Shown here: piece after piece, positions 1-9,350 of the stretch
Layout of the letters: each line of letters starts with the position of its first letter
Position numbering within the stretch: position 1 is the first letter of the stretch
Origin: Cerioporus squamosus
Lineage: Eukaryota > Basidiomycota > Agaricomycetes > Polyporales > Polyporaceae
Assembly: GCA_022592435.1 (NCBI GenBank)
Contig: JABYQS010000402.1
Span: 1 to 24,741, forward strand
Length of the DNA stretch: 24,741 bases
Reading direction: 5' to 3'
The notes under the pieces: model-generated
Told to the model about the DNA's origin: nothing
Seen by the model: only the letters and a program-made list of their open reading frames with translations
The model's database searches: none
Program-made: the position numbers and the translations under genes

Positions 1-224
1 TCTCCTCTTTGCAAACGTACGCCGCTGTCTGCGTCTCATCACTAACGTCTCTCACCTCTTACAGCACGCGGATGAAGGGAAAGCTGCTCATCAGCAACTC
101 GACCGGTATGCGTTCTCCTGCTGGCTTACTGACTTGACCTTGCTGATTTTCGCCGCTCCACAGGCTTCGCGACTTCATGCGCGCTCGTCGCATTATCTAC
201 TCGCCGACCTTTTTGAAGAAGTAG
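1..224 (+). CDS. 3' end of an unidentified multi-exon gene (partial)
   Basis: Three exon pieces can be read: 1-16 (the window cuts this exon), 65-105 and 164-224, ending in TAG. The introns are 17-64 (gtacgc...ttacag, with a CTAAC branch site) and 106-163 (gtatgc...ccacag). The phases fit exactly. The spliced tail reads LLFANHADEGKAAHQQLDR and then LRDFMRARRIIYSPTFLKK before the stop. It is basic and probably helical. I do not recognise the family. Splice sites and phase support real coding sequence; the product cannot be named from 38 residues. The next gene starts about 270 bp downstream on the same strand. Confidence 0.65.
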
Positions 225-491
225 ACTTGTTTTCCCCGCTATCTCCCCTAAATTGTCGCTTGTACGTCTATGTTGCTGCTGCTGCTCATCGTTCTCGCCA
301 TCACGCGTCCTGTACTGTGTCTTTCTTGATTAAACCCCTACTCTCGCTCGCTTATATCGCTTGTTTGACTACCGTATCGCACTACCTGTACATTACCCCG
401 CACTCGCCCACAATATCGATCAAACCAAGTCGTTTCCGACCCCGACTGCGCCTGATCAATCTCGTCGTGTCCAGGTTTGCCCGGAGGGGCG

Positions 492-2277
492 ATGATTATG
501 TCTACAGATATGGATTTTTCCCCCGTCGTCGTTCACTATGAATTGCGGTACGTTGTATCCGTAGCTTATGCTGAGGCTGTTAGCTTACCATTCCTGCAGG
601 CAGGACAGTGTCTATGCCGTACTGATAATCACCAGTAAGCACGCCAGTACAAGCTCATCTCGACCTACGTGTCGGTTGATGAGATTGGATAAGCCGTAGT
701 CTACTACGATTGGCTGCTTACTTTATCTGAGGAGCTACGACATATATGGAGCGCACCAGGGAGGCGAGTCTTGGCTTCTCTGGTGTACCTCCTCGCTCGA
801 TACCTGGAAATCACACGATGGACACTGTGGGCTTACTGTAGCCGCACGTCCATATCCCCAGCAGTACGCAAATTATTTCTGCGCTGGGCAGTTCTGAGCT
901 GATTATCATATTTTGCCAGAGGTAGCAATCTTGCTGCTCTTTCTCTTGACTGCTTACCGTGACGCGGAATATAGTTGTTTGGCAGTGCAATGGATGTATA
1001 TGACCTTATCGGCAACGACGACACTCGTAGCTGCAGGTAATTCCTCTCCAAACTATCCTTTTCAAACGTTCTGATACGCTGAAACGCTCAAGTCTTTGCA
1101 GGTCTACGCATGTTTGCTCTGTCGGACAGCAACACACCAATAAGCATTGTCATCTTTGTCCTTTCTGCGCTCCATCCCATCTGCCAAGCTGTAAGTCAGG
1201 CTGTCTCCGAATCTCAATGGCTGTACAAAGCGTGCTCAACTCTCTCTGTGTTTCACAGGTTACGATGGTGAAATGGGTGGTCATCGAAGATTTGCCTAGT
1301 CCAGACAACTGCACTGTCATAAATACCGTAACCAAACTTCGTACCTCGTGAGTTCCCTGCCCCGTTACCCACCAGATGTCATTAATGGTTTGAGTCCTTG
1401 CTTTCACAAGATGTGCGTTGCACATATTCTGCGCTGGTGTTCGTTGAGCTAACCGCATCTCAGTCACGATTGCCTCATATATGGCCACCATGCTGGCCGA
1501 GCTGATAGTCACCATCACAACCTGGAGACGCACTTTCAGGATCTGGAGAACTCAACTCACGCTTGACTCCTCGCATTCAATTTCGTCAATAATCCTGCGA
1601 GATGGTACTTCTCACGTTCACCAGGTCTCCCGTGTGGTGCAGCAGCTGACGAACCTCAAAGGCAGTTTATATTTCATGTGAGCAGCGTGCCATTTGACCA
1701 GGGTCTTGCCCACTGATCCTTGGCTGCCTCCGATGCGAAGGAAGTTGTTGCTTTTCAATATCGGAGTCCTACTATTGCCCCTTACGTTCCTTCCAAATGC
1801 TGTGAGTTTCGATGCATCACATCTGGTGATTCGACACCAACTTCAGGAGGCCATTCGTGACAGAGTGACGAGAAGAGCCTGATCGACGATATGTCTCTGT
1901 TCATGATTAATCCGTGAGCAACCGTCTCATTGCTGCCTTCGCTACCCGTTAATATATGGCGCACTCCCCACAGCATCAGTTCTATCATCATGGCTCGCTT
2001 CATCCTTAATCTCCGCAGCGCCGATGCTCGGAGGTCCGGTGTTTCGACATCGGTGTCAATGATGGACCTTCAGTTTGGCAGGGACGACGGTCCTGACTGG
2101 CTGGCGTCGCTTGCCGGGCCCGTCCATTCCGGATTCGTAGACCCTGACGGCGATGAGGGAATCGAGGAGGACGACGAAGGCGCCGTTTCCCAGGACACTA
2201 GCTCGGCGGACGACGTCGAAGCTGCTGAGGACGACGTTACACATACGAACGGAATCGTCGCTGAAGCTAGGGCGTAA
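492..2277 (+). CDS. DUF6533 multi-pass membrane protein, left copy (intact, 13 exons)
   Basis: The family is known by its N-terminal signature, here YYDWLLTLSEELRHIW followed by an LLARY segment, and by a later LRMFALS motif. Function is unknown; members are mushroom membrane proteins with about seven hydrophobic segments. My exons: 492-547, 600-634, 700-863, 920-921, 975-1036, 1102-1190, 1259-1347, 1411-1412, 1464-1604, 1662-1677, 1741-1801, 1864-1913, 1974-2277. That gives 1071 nt and 356 aa. The start could be 492 or 498, both in frame. The model needs two 2-nt exons. Skipping the intron 1413-1463 would leave an in-frame TGA at 1445-1447. Later exons hold hydrophobic stretches (TMLAELIVTITTW, then LLLFNIGVLLLPLTF), then the family's C-terminal SSIIMARFILNLR and a long acidic tail with GPVHSGFV. 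It pairs with the YCII gene downstream. Confidence 0.82.
920..921 (+). other. Candidate 2-nt exon (AG), left DUF6533 copy
   Basis: The dinucleotide sits between an acceptor (ttttgccag) and a donor (gtagca). Introns 864-919 and 922-974 have normal sizes of 56 and 53 nt. Exon 3 ends in phase 0 and the next exon begins T TGT TTG, so AG is needed to make AGT (Ser) before the conserved Cys. Reading 922-974 as coding is also open but adds 18 residues that the other two copies lack. Confidence 0.6.
1411..1412 (+). other. Second candidate 2-nt exon (AT), left DUF6533 copy
   Basis: AT lies between an acceptor (ttcacaag) and a canonical donor (gtgcgt). The downstream intron 1413-1463 is 51 nt, with a CTAAC branch site and a ctcag acceptor. 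Exon 1259-1347 ends in phase 2. Adding these 2 nt gives TCA TTC and then ACG ATT GCC, and removes the in-frame TGA at 1445-1447. Confidence 0.58.
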
Positions 2278-2444
2278 GACCTCCGACGAGCCTGGAGCAG
2301 TGAATGGTGGAATGGCTGGCGCGATCGTGTACTACTTAGATGTTTCTGCCCCAATGTCGTTCGGCTGGGACCCAGAGAATTGCACGGACGTCTGCATTGA
2401 CACGAGGATGCTCGCAATTTGACAGCATGGATGATATAGGACTA

Positions 2445-2470
2445 CAGTCGACACCCTCTTAATGCATACC
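2445..2470 (+). repeat. Left terminal inverted repeat of the MITE
   Basis: Pairs with 2884-2909 at 25 of 26 positions; the mismatch is position 15. One further match pair (AC outside the left TA, GT outside the right TA) extends the symmetry past the target duplication. Confidence 0.9.
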
Positions 2471-2883
2471 TGTCGGGAAAGGGCCTCAGTTATGCATTAT
2501 GGGAGGTTATGTCTTATACGAATGAGCGCCTAATGAGCGCCAGCGGTTAGTCTCGTAAGCGCTCACCTGGGGTGCATAGCCGGCCCTGGATAAGGGTTCG
2601 GAAAGGTTCCCATACGGGTTTTGGGAGGCAGAATATGAGCCAAACCCTCATATCTGGAGGCTTGCCGACCATATCAGCCATAATTGGCCCCAGATATGTG
2701 TCACCAGGCCACTTATATCAGCAACAAACTGCCTTATTAAGTAAACAATCCTATGCATTTTCCTCCAGATTTGGTATGCATTATGCGTTATCAACGGATT
2801 ATGCATTATGCATACAGTTTCCCCCTTCCCCAACTCGGGAAAGCCAAAAACCTATGCATTATCAACATTTATGCGTTATGAGG

Positions 2884-2909
2884 GGTATGCATTAGGAGGG
2901 TGTCGACTG
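2884..2909 (-). repeat. Right terminal inverted repeat of the MITE
   Basis: Reverse complement of 2445-2470 with one mismatch, followed directly by the TA target duplication. Confidence 0.9.
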
Positions 2910-2911
2910 TA

Positions 2912-3323
2912 GTGACTAACGCGTCGTGCATATGTAGGCCACCCCATGCTTGGCAGAAGTCCATGAATCCTTCGTAACGACGTCAACGTCCCATAGCCGC
3001 AGATTGAATGCCTCCTCGCGCCTGAGCGCAGAGTAATATTGTTCGAACCGATCAGTCGGGGATTCAGAGGTCGGCGTATGACTCACGTTGTAATAGGCGT
3101 CGATGCATGGTGCTCTTGGTCCTCACTGAGCACAGGACAAAGGCCGGCATCTCCGAGTAGCAATCCGATCGGTATATGTTTGACAAGTTGTCCCGCGGTA
3201 CGACGTCTCGTATCCCCTTATATTCAGGCGAAGTGCACAAGATCATTCCTGACCGGGCGAACACGTACAGTGCATGGGCACCACATCGCAGGGAAACCGC
3301 GTCTTTCGTCACCGTCGACGAGG
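2912..3323. other. Intergenic stretch upstream of the first YCII gene
   Basis: I see no convincing gene here. Open frames on both strands are short and lack splice-consistent structure. A 17-base string (gtcaacgtcccatagcc) near 2983 recurs at about 3800 inside the last intron of the YCII gene; this may be chance. Confidence 0.5.
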
Positions 3324-3330
3324 TATATAA
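3324..3330 (+). promoter_or_regulatory. TATA box of the first YCII gene
   Basis: TATATAA lies 61-67 bases upstream of the ATG at 3391. The disrupted paralogue on the other strand has TATATGAG at nearly the same distance (10330-10337), which supports a conserved core promoter. Confidence 0.6.
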
Positions 3331-3390
3331 GGATGCGTCTGTACCACCAGAAGAGCCGTACCCACTGCACAGTCCACACGACAAAGCACT

Positions 3391-3914
3391 ATGTCAGTCC
3401 CCACCTTAAAGAAGAACTACTACCTCATCAACGCACCCGACCTCCCGAACGCACAGCGGGCGAAGCACACCCCGCAGCACATGGTGGCCTCTGCGCCCCT
3501 CGTGCAAAGCGGGTACATCGGTGCGTCTTCCCCTCGTTTTCCTCTCCAACGTCTCCTGCACGCGTCGGGGGCAGCTGTGCTGAGAGACTGCACCCACCTA
3601 AGCCGCAGCTCGGGACAGTTGAAGCTGACGCCGAACACAGTCGCCGGGGCGGCCTTCTCCCGCAGACCGCAGACTCCTCCGATGCGGATGCCATAACCAA
3701 AATCTCCGGCTCGTTCCTCGTCGTCCAAGCGGACACCGCTGAGCATGCCCTGGAGAAGCTGAAGGAGGACCCGTTCTGGACGTCGGGTGAGGTGGTATGT
3801 CAACGTCCCATAGCCCTTGCGTGCCTCACGGGGCTGACTTTGTGGTGTATGCAGTGGGACCGCGAAAAGGTCACTGTGACCCCGGTGTATGTCGGGGTGC
3901 CCAAGGTCGAGTAG
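3391..3914 (+). CDS. YCII-related domain protein, left copy
   Basis: A small ferredoxin-like (YciI/muconolactone-isomerase-type) protein. The family signature is visible as KKNYYLINAPDLPNAQRAKH at the N-terminus, then SGSFLVVQADTAEHALEKL, a DPFWTSGEV motif and a C-terminal strand ending VYVGVPKVE. Enzymatic function is unknown in fungi; bacterial relatives include isomerase- and dehydrochlorinase-like proteins. Exons: 3391-3520, 3625-3794 and 3855-3914, 360 nt and 119 aa. Intron 2 (gtatgt...atgcag) is clear. Intron 1 is not: the donor gtgcgt at 3521 is good, but the acceptor used by the paralogue (3640) is out of frame here by one base. The acceptor at 3624 restores frame, as would donor gtacat at 3515 with acceptor 3640. 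The gene converges on the ABC transporter. Confidence 0.78.
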
Positions 3915-4403
3915 TTCCGAGGGATGACCGTACGGAAGAGCGAGCGATGTATCGCTGCAGAAGCCAGGCGTTGCTGTATATTTGTGTACTGAGAGAAGAG
4001 CAGAACTTGCACGTTGAGCAGAGCGCCGCGATCGTAGGTCGCTGAGGTGGACACAGTGAGAGTGGGCGAGAGGATGGCGAGAACATCCAGACGGTCAGTC
4101 CCGTCGGCGTTTGATCTCCGCTCCCGGAACAGAGTGGTTAGTATCTAAGATGCGATTAATGCATATATGCAAGTACTTGATGTCACGGATACACTAGTCG
4201 ACGCGATCCCGGGTCTACACATGCAGAAACCGTCAGTATCCAAGTATTTGCCTTCCTCGTCGTGAAGCTGGGACTGTCATCCTCTGCAGATGCAGCCAGA
4301 GAGGTCGGAGACACGCGCACTAGCCGTCCTGCGCGACTCGCCATCCTCGAATGGCTAAGCACTAGCGGTGCGCATGTTGGTTCGGTCACATTCTTGCGAC
4401 CGA
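3915..4403. other. Convergent intergenic region
   Basis: This holds the 3' flanks of the YCII gene (+) and the ABC transporter (-). I see no gene. Short open frames on both strands here show no domain or splice logic. Confidence 0.6.
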
Positions 4404-7400
4404 TCATACTCGAGTGTCCTGCTCTGCGGCCTCACGAACAGCTTGAGGCTCCGCCGAAGATGCTAATGGCGGAAGAGCCGACGCAGGGTACTCCCCGGCA
4501 GCCGCGTTGAGCTGCGCCGCCATCAAGTGCCGGAAGCGCGAGTCCTCCTTGTTGACCTACCACCACGCTCATCAGTCTCGTACCTCCAGCACGACACTTC
4601 GCAAATAATACTCACCAACTGCCGGTACGTCCCGCTCTCGACAATATGACCATCTTCGAGCACCACTATGCGTTCCGCGCGCGCGATAGTCGACAGCCGG
4701 TGAGCGACGATGAAGCATGTCGTCTGCCGCGAGCGCAGGATCTTATCGATCGCGTCGTTCACACGGTGCTCCGACGTCGCGTCCAGCGAGCTCGTCGCCT
4801 CGTCGAGCGCGAGGATAGCAGGTTTCTTCAGGAGGGCGCGGGCGATAGCGAGGCGCTGGCGCTGGCCTCCGCTGAGGCTTGCGCGGCTGACTGAGGGGAA
4901 GATATCACGGTCAGCGCGGTCGGAGGGGGGCGACGGCGGTAGGACGTACTCTCGGTGAGGAAGCCCTGTGGCATGCCCCAGACGAACTCGCAGTTCGCCT
5001 GCCTCGCAGCAGCCTCGATCTGCTCCATAGTCGCATCGGGATTGCCGTACGCGATGTTCGACGCTATCGTGCCAGTGAACAGAATGGGATCCTATGGAGC
5101 GGGTATTGTCAGCCGGACAACCGTATGCATTCAAGAGCAGAATGGGCGCACCTGAGGAACGACACCAATGATGCTGCGCCATGAAGCGGGGTTGAACTCG
5201 CGGATGTCTGGAGATGACAGATCATGCTCAGCGAAATGGTGGTGTAGGCAGTCGAGGTATCTCACCTTGGCCGTCGAACGTGACCTTGCCCTTGACCGGG
5301 TCATAGTACCTCATAAGGAGAGCATTGATCGAGCTCTTCCCGCTGCCGCTCTGCCCACTACAACCCAAAGACTGGTCAGCACCGCCCCAGCCTCCGCAAT
5401 ATACGCGAAATAACTCACACAATGGCGACGCTCTCGCCGACGTTGACCTCGAGGTTCAAGTCCTTGAGAATTTGCGCGTTGCGCCGACTCGGATACTCGA
5501 ACCAGACGTGCTCAAAGCGAATGGGACCACGCCGCGACGGGTCAACCTCGACACCCGTGTTTGGTGGGATGGCAGGCTGCCGGTCAATTAGATCGAAGAT
5601 GCGAACTCCCGCGCCGATACCACGCATGATTGAAGACTAGGCCATGCAGAGACCAATGCATGTCAGCATGGCGGCGGGTCGAGTGCAGTGACAGCGTTGG
5701 ACGTACGAAAAACACACTGCAGGAAAGATGATATGAGCGACGGGACTCAAGTACGGAAACGGAACACTTCACGTTAGCATTTGGAGACCGTTCCCGACGT
5801 AGACCGTGTACAACAGTAGACTTGTCAGGTCACCCATCGTGATGACGCCTCTGCTGACGAGCGTACCGCCTACGAGAACGAGATCGTGGCTCAGCTTGCG
5901 TACGGACGGCATATTCAGTACGCATACCGTAACCGAGCAGCGCGAGCAAGGTGACGTTCCCACTCCAGCCGGTCGCGCCGAAGAAGATACCGCTAGCAAT
6001 AGCCTCCTTCCGCGCAAGGGTAAGGACAGTCTCGACCTTTTGGTGGAACTTGCCCTCCTCCTGCTTTGCCGAGTTAAATGCCTGCACCGTGCGCAGAGCA
6101 GACAGCGCCTCTTGTGCGACCTTCGTCATCTCTCCAAGGGCCTCTTGCGTGCGATTGGAGAGTTTCTTCAGGTAGCGACCATAGAAGACCTGTGTCACAT
6201 ATTGTCAGAGTCAAAACTAACATGGCTGAACCTAGGATCTAGGGGACGGACGACCTACAGCACCGAGCGAGACCGGGGGAACAACCGTGAGCATAAGGAG
6301 TGTTAGCTGTGGCGATATGTAGAACATCGCGCCCACTATATGCGCATATTCAGCATCAACATCGATGCGTTGAAGTGGAACAGAGGGACGTACATCCTGC
6401 AGACGCCATGACCACTGACCGAAGACCGTCCGAGAGGTTCTGGGTTACGCTGAAATTCGGCACATAGTCAGGCACAGCGGCCAAGGTACGGGGCACAATC
6501 CGCCTGTGAATAGACATTCACCTCTCACCGACGATGCTCGAGTCCACGCTGAGCCTGCTCAAGACGTCGCCCTCACCCTTCTCGACGAACTCAACCTCTT
6601 GCCGTAATGCCGCCGCGTATGTCCGTTCCCGTAGTCGTGCGACTATTCGCTGTCCTGCACAAAAATTAGACTTTCGCTCGCGCGCGATGCCGTTTCCATT
6701 CAATCCCGCACCCACGCACCCGAGAGACGCATAAGCATCGCACGACCGGCATTCGCAACCGCACCTGCCGAGAAGAGGAATAGCAGAATCCCGGACGCCT
6801 GTCCTAACGACAGGCCATAGGGTATTTGCTGAAACATGGGGAGGTCAGCTATAGTACTTCGCAATGTCAGTGGAAGAACGCCGTGATAGCAGTTGTAGTT
6901 CCCGGCACCTCCACCCCAGGGTGCCCACGAGGTTCTCACTAACCAGACCGTGCACCGTGCATCACACCCAGTTACGGCGCCTGGCGTAGGTCAAGGGAAG
7001 CGCACCGTGCGCCCGCAAGTTATTCTCTGGGCGCGAACCGGGCTACTCGGTTGGATTTGAGTATGTTAAGTCAACTAGACTTATACAACTATACCCAGCG
7101 AGAGCGTGCACATATACACAACTACCACCCGGTGGGACGCACGGGAAGCCTGCCTGTGGATGATCTGGTAGACTGTCCTAGTACATAGCATACAGTCCGC
7201 CATGCACCTGAATCTAGCCCTAACCATGACGTGCTCGGGAGTTAGCGACGACACACTCAGTCCGTCTACTATGCTCGCTCACGGGTGGCCCGATTACGTG
7301 CACGCCCTCTCGACGGCTAGTGACCTGCTAGCCACCCAAGGAATGGTGCCAGGGCAAGTCTATCCGAAGAAACGTGCAGCTGTCCGCGCACTTTTGCTGG

Positions 7401-7955
7401 CCTGCGTCCACTCTCCAGCAAAGCATTTCGTGAAGTGCCCTTCGCGTCCATCTCAGAGACACGCATAGAGACAGTACTCACTGGATTCGCACTCGAGAAG
7501 AAGTCAATGAGCTTCCCGATGGTCAGCGGGACGCTCATCGACACCGCGCTCGACACCATGAGCAAGCCAATCGCGATCCCTAAGGGCTTCTTCTCCGGTA
7601 CGGCCAGCGAGACGATCTTCCGGAAGGACGACGCGGTCTTGGCCGAGTCTTGGGTGTCCGCGGGCAAGAACCGCTTCCATATTGACTTCGTCGATGCAGG
7701 CGGACTTGGAGGCTTGCGCGGTGTTTCCGTGGTCGCTGGCGGCGATGAAGGAGAAGCAGAAGGAGTATCGGGTGGTGGAGAGGAAGCAGGTCTGGACGAC
7801 GCGAAGTGTCTTCGGCCGGTCAGGAGGGTGAGCCGGATGCTCGGAGCGAGTCGGAAACATGGCGGGCTGGAGACGTGTCGGGCGAGCCGCGCGGCGGTCA
7901 GGGCGGGTGGGCGCAGCGTCGGGGCGACGAGAATGCGCGCGCGGATGGCGAGCAT
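4404..7955 (-). CDS. Mitochondrial half ABC transporter, MDL1/ABCB10 type
   Basis: An inner-membrane ABC exporter; yeast Mdl1 exports peptides from the matrix. Fourteen exons: 7955-7482, 6828-6720, 6654-6522, 6449-6394, 6335-6259, 6189-5928, 5869-5773, 5716-5707, 5636-5419, 5357-5266, 5207-5152, 5091-4950, 4890-4616, 4556-4404. This is 2154 nt and 717 aa, with all phases consistent. The N-terminus is rich in Arg, Ser and Pro and free of acid, as in a mitochondrial presequence. A six-helix membrane domain follows. Walker A is GQSGSGKS (480-487), the signature LSGGQ (581-585), Walker B ILALDE with D605/E606, and the H-loop His is about 639. The start at 7955 was chosen because the presequence begins there; an in-frame Met at 8057 is less likely. 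Intron 1 is unusually long (653 nt) and exon 8 is only 10 nt. MDL1 versus MDL2 is not settled. Confidence 0.95.
5707..5716 (-). other. 10-nt exon of the ABC transporter
   Basis: The exon TGTGTTTTTC lies between introns of 56 nt (5772-5717) and 70 nt (5706-5637), both GT...AG. It joins AC of the previous exon to give Thr-Val-Phe-Phe before SSIMRG, the expected end of the last membrane helix. Without it the frame is lost and the conserved Phe-Phe disappears. Confidence 0.8.
6829..7481 (-). other. Long first intron (653 nt) of the ABC transporter
   Basis: The donor is gtgagt at 7481 and the acceptor ccatgtttcag at 6829; phase is 0 on both sides and the protein reads SSANP then QIPYGLSL as in relatives. 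The other twelve introns of this gene are 56-72 nt. I found no gene, no clear tRNA and no inverted-repeat ends inside. Confidence 0.75.
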
Positions 7956-8248
7956 CGTCGTCGGCGTTGTTGTCGTCGTGTACAATCCTTTCGGGCGTAC
8001 GTGGTGGGAGGAGATGAGCTTGAGAAACCGGCAGTGGAATTCGCGCGTCATGCCCACACAGGCGCACGTGCTGCGTCACCACTCCCACGTGAGACGTGTC
8101 GGCACGCGTCGCACTCCCGCCGCGCGGCATGGCCGGCACCCGCGAATGACCATCGGTGAGAAGTGTGTGGTTATTTTGCGGCGAGGAATCAAGTAGTATG
8201 TAGTAGTACCAGTATCATAGTGGTATGTAGATGCGCCATCAACCCAAA

Positions 8249-9350
8249 CTACTTCCGTAGTCTGTCCCATAACCTCCGCAGCCACCCATCCTCCGCCTTC
8301 ACATCTTCCTCGACGGGCATGGGCTTCACGAAGCGATGATGCATCTGCTCCCGCCACGCGACCTCCTGGGGACTCAACACCCACCTCTCCACGCTCTTCA
8401 ACATGCCCTTCTCCAGCGCGCGAAGCGCCAGTGCCTCCCGCTTCCACAGACCTTCCGTCAGTACTGCGAGCGGGCCCACCCTGTCTGGCCTCGCGAGCCC
8501 TGAATCGCTCTCCGGCCGCTTCTCATCCAACGGGTTCTTCTCCGCATCCGGGGGCGGTCGCCGTCGAGTCATGCGGTTGGCCATGACGACGTCCGTGAAC
8601 AGGCGGTCCCCGACGATGATGAGCTCTTCGTCGCGTATGGGGCGCGGCAGGGACGCGAAGTACGAGCGGATGCGCTTGATGCACCAATACGACGGTTTGG
8701 GCGTTGGGTGTCGTAGCACGGGCGCGGAAAGGTGGTATGTCACGGACTCGGCCTGCGAAGTGCATGGCGGATGAAGTAGTGCAAAGAGATGAGGAGTAGC
8801 AGGCAAACGGACCTCAATCTCGCCGGCGTCCAGATGCGACCCCGCCGTGTTGCTCACAATGAGCACATTCCCAGGCCCAAAAGTCTCCCTACAATCCCGC
8901 CACGCTTCCTGTCCTGCGCATGAGCCTCTCCCGCCTCCGCATCATACCACCCCCTCGTTGCGACGCACCGTTAGCTCCGGCACTAGCCTATCCTCATGAG
9001 GCACCGTCTGAAGCGACCATCGTATTTCAGTCATCCGTACATCCACAACAGTGCAAGACGCACCAAGCAGTTATCCTTGTCGAAAACCGCACCACGGTAC
9101 CCCGCCCTATACAAGGCCTGGAAGTCGAGCTGGCGGATGTCTTCCTAGCGCGGGGCGTCAGCTTGCGTCCCCTCTCATATTCCCGAACCCTTCATTCGTT
9201 TCCCCCCACCAGTACCATAGCCAGGATCCGCGCAAGAGCAAGATATTCGCGAAACAGACACAGACCTTTCACGACAAAACTTGGCACGACGATCCGCGGG
9301 TTGATGAGCAGGTGCAACGGCACGAGGATGCCCGGGATGTTCAGCGGCAT
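8249..9350 (-). CDS. GEP4: Mitochondrial phosphatidylglycerophosphate phosphatase (GEP4 family)
   Basis: A HAD-superfamily enzyme that dephosphorylates phosphatidylglycerophosphate to phosphatidylglycerol in the mitochondrial inner membrane, a step of cardiolipin synthesis. Exons: 9350-9266, 9140-9064, 9007-8969, 8908-8813 and 8752-8249, 801 nt and 266 aa. The start MPLNIPGILVPLHLL matches the family N-terminus, and DIRQLDF follows. HAD motif I is FDKDN (D49 nucleophile, D51), motif II VSNTAG (S86-G90), motif III a Lys near 118 (KPSY), and motif IV VGDRLFTD (146-153). The C-terminal 110 residues are longer and more charged than in yeast, including an ERWVLSPQEVAWREQ segment. Intron 1 is 125 nt, the others 56-60. 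It lies about 290 bp upstream of the ABC transporter on the same strand, so both could not share one transcript without readthrough. Confidence 0.94.

Larger units (their letters stand above)
2443..2911. mobile_element. 465 bp MITE-like element, Tc1/mariner-pogo type, with TA duplication
   Basis: The body is 2445-2909 and is flanked by TA on each side (2443-2444 and 2910-2911). The terminal inverted repeats are 26 bp with one mismatch and begin CAGTCGACACCCTC. The inside is AT-rich relative to its surroundings and full of short copies of ATGCATTATG / ATGCGTTATC. No open frame resembling a transposase is present, so it would depend on an enzyme encoded elsewhere. TA duplication and CAGT-like ends fit the Tc1/mariner superfamily; the exact family is inferred. 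It lies 165 bp past the DUF6533 stop, between that gene and the YCII gene. Confidence 0.85.

Noticed and set aside
134..541. Open frame of 135 codons on + before the first DUF6533 gene
   Set aside because: Its first part overlaps the last exon of the upstream gene in another frame, and its end overlaps DUF6533 exon 1 in another frame. The composition is that of a pyrimidine-rich leader.
922..974. Intronless reading of this stretch (VAILLLFLLTAY...) as a membrane helix in the left DUF6533 copy
   Set aside because: It is open and hydrophobic, but adds 18 residues where both paralogues have an intron at the same place, with donor and acceptor in register.
864..974. A twin intron (stwintron), fully removed, as an alternative to the 2-nt exon
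   Set aside because: Removing everything between leaves the flanking exons two bases out of frame in all three copies.
1436..1463. A 27-nt intron (gtgttc...ctcag) as the way to avoid the TGA at 1445-1447
   Set aside because: Shorter than introns known to splice well. The 51-nt intron starting at gtgcgt uses the same acceptor and branch site and fits the paralogues.
2983..3816. 17-base string repeated at about 2983 and 3800
   Set aside because: One short match with no matching flanks; likely chance or a trace of old duplication, not enough to call an element.
6970..7060. tRNA-like B box (GGTTCGCGCCC on minus) in the long ABC intron
   Set aside because: No matching T-stem, A box or acceptor stem could be folded around it.
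7435..8196. 253-codon open frame on + opposite the ABC presequence exon
   Set aside because: Antisense shadow of a coding exon with strong codon bias; no domain.
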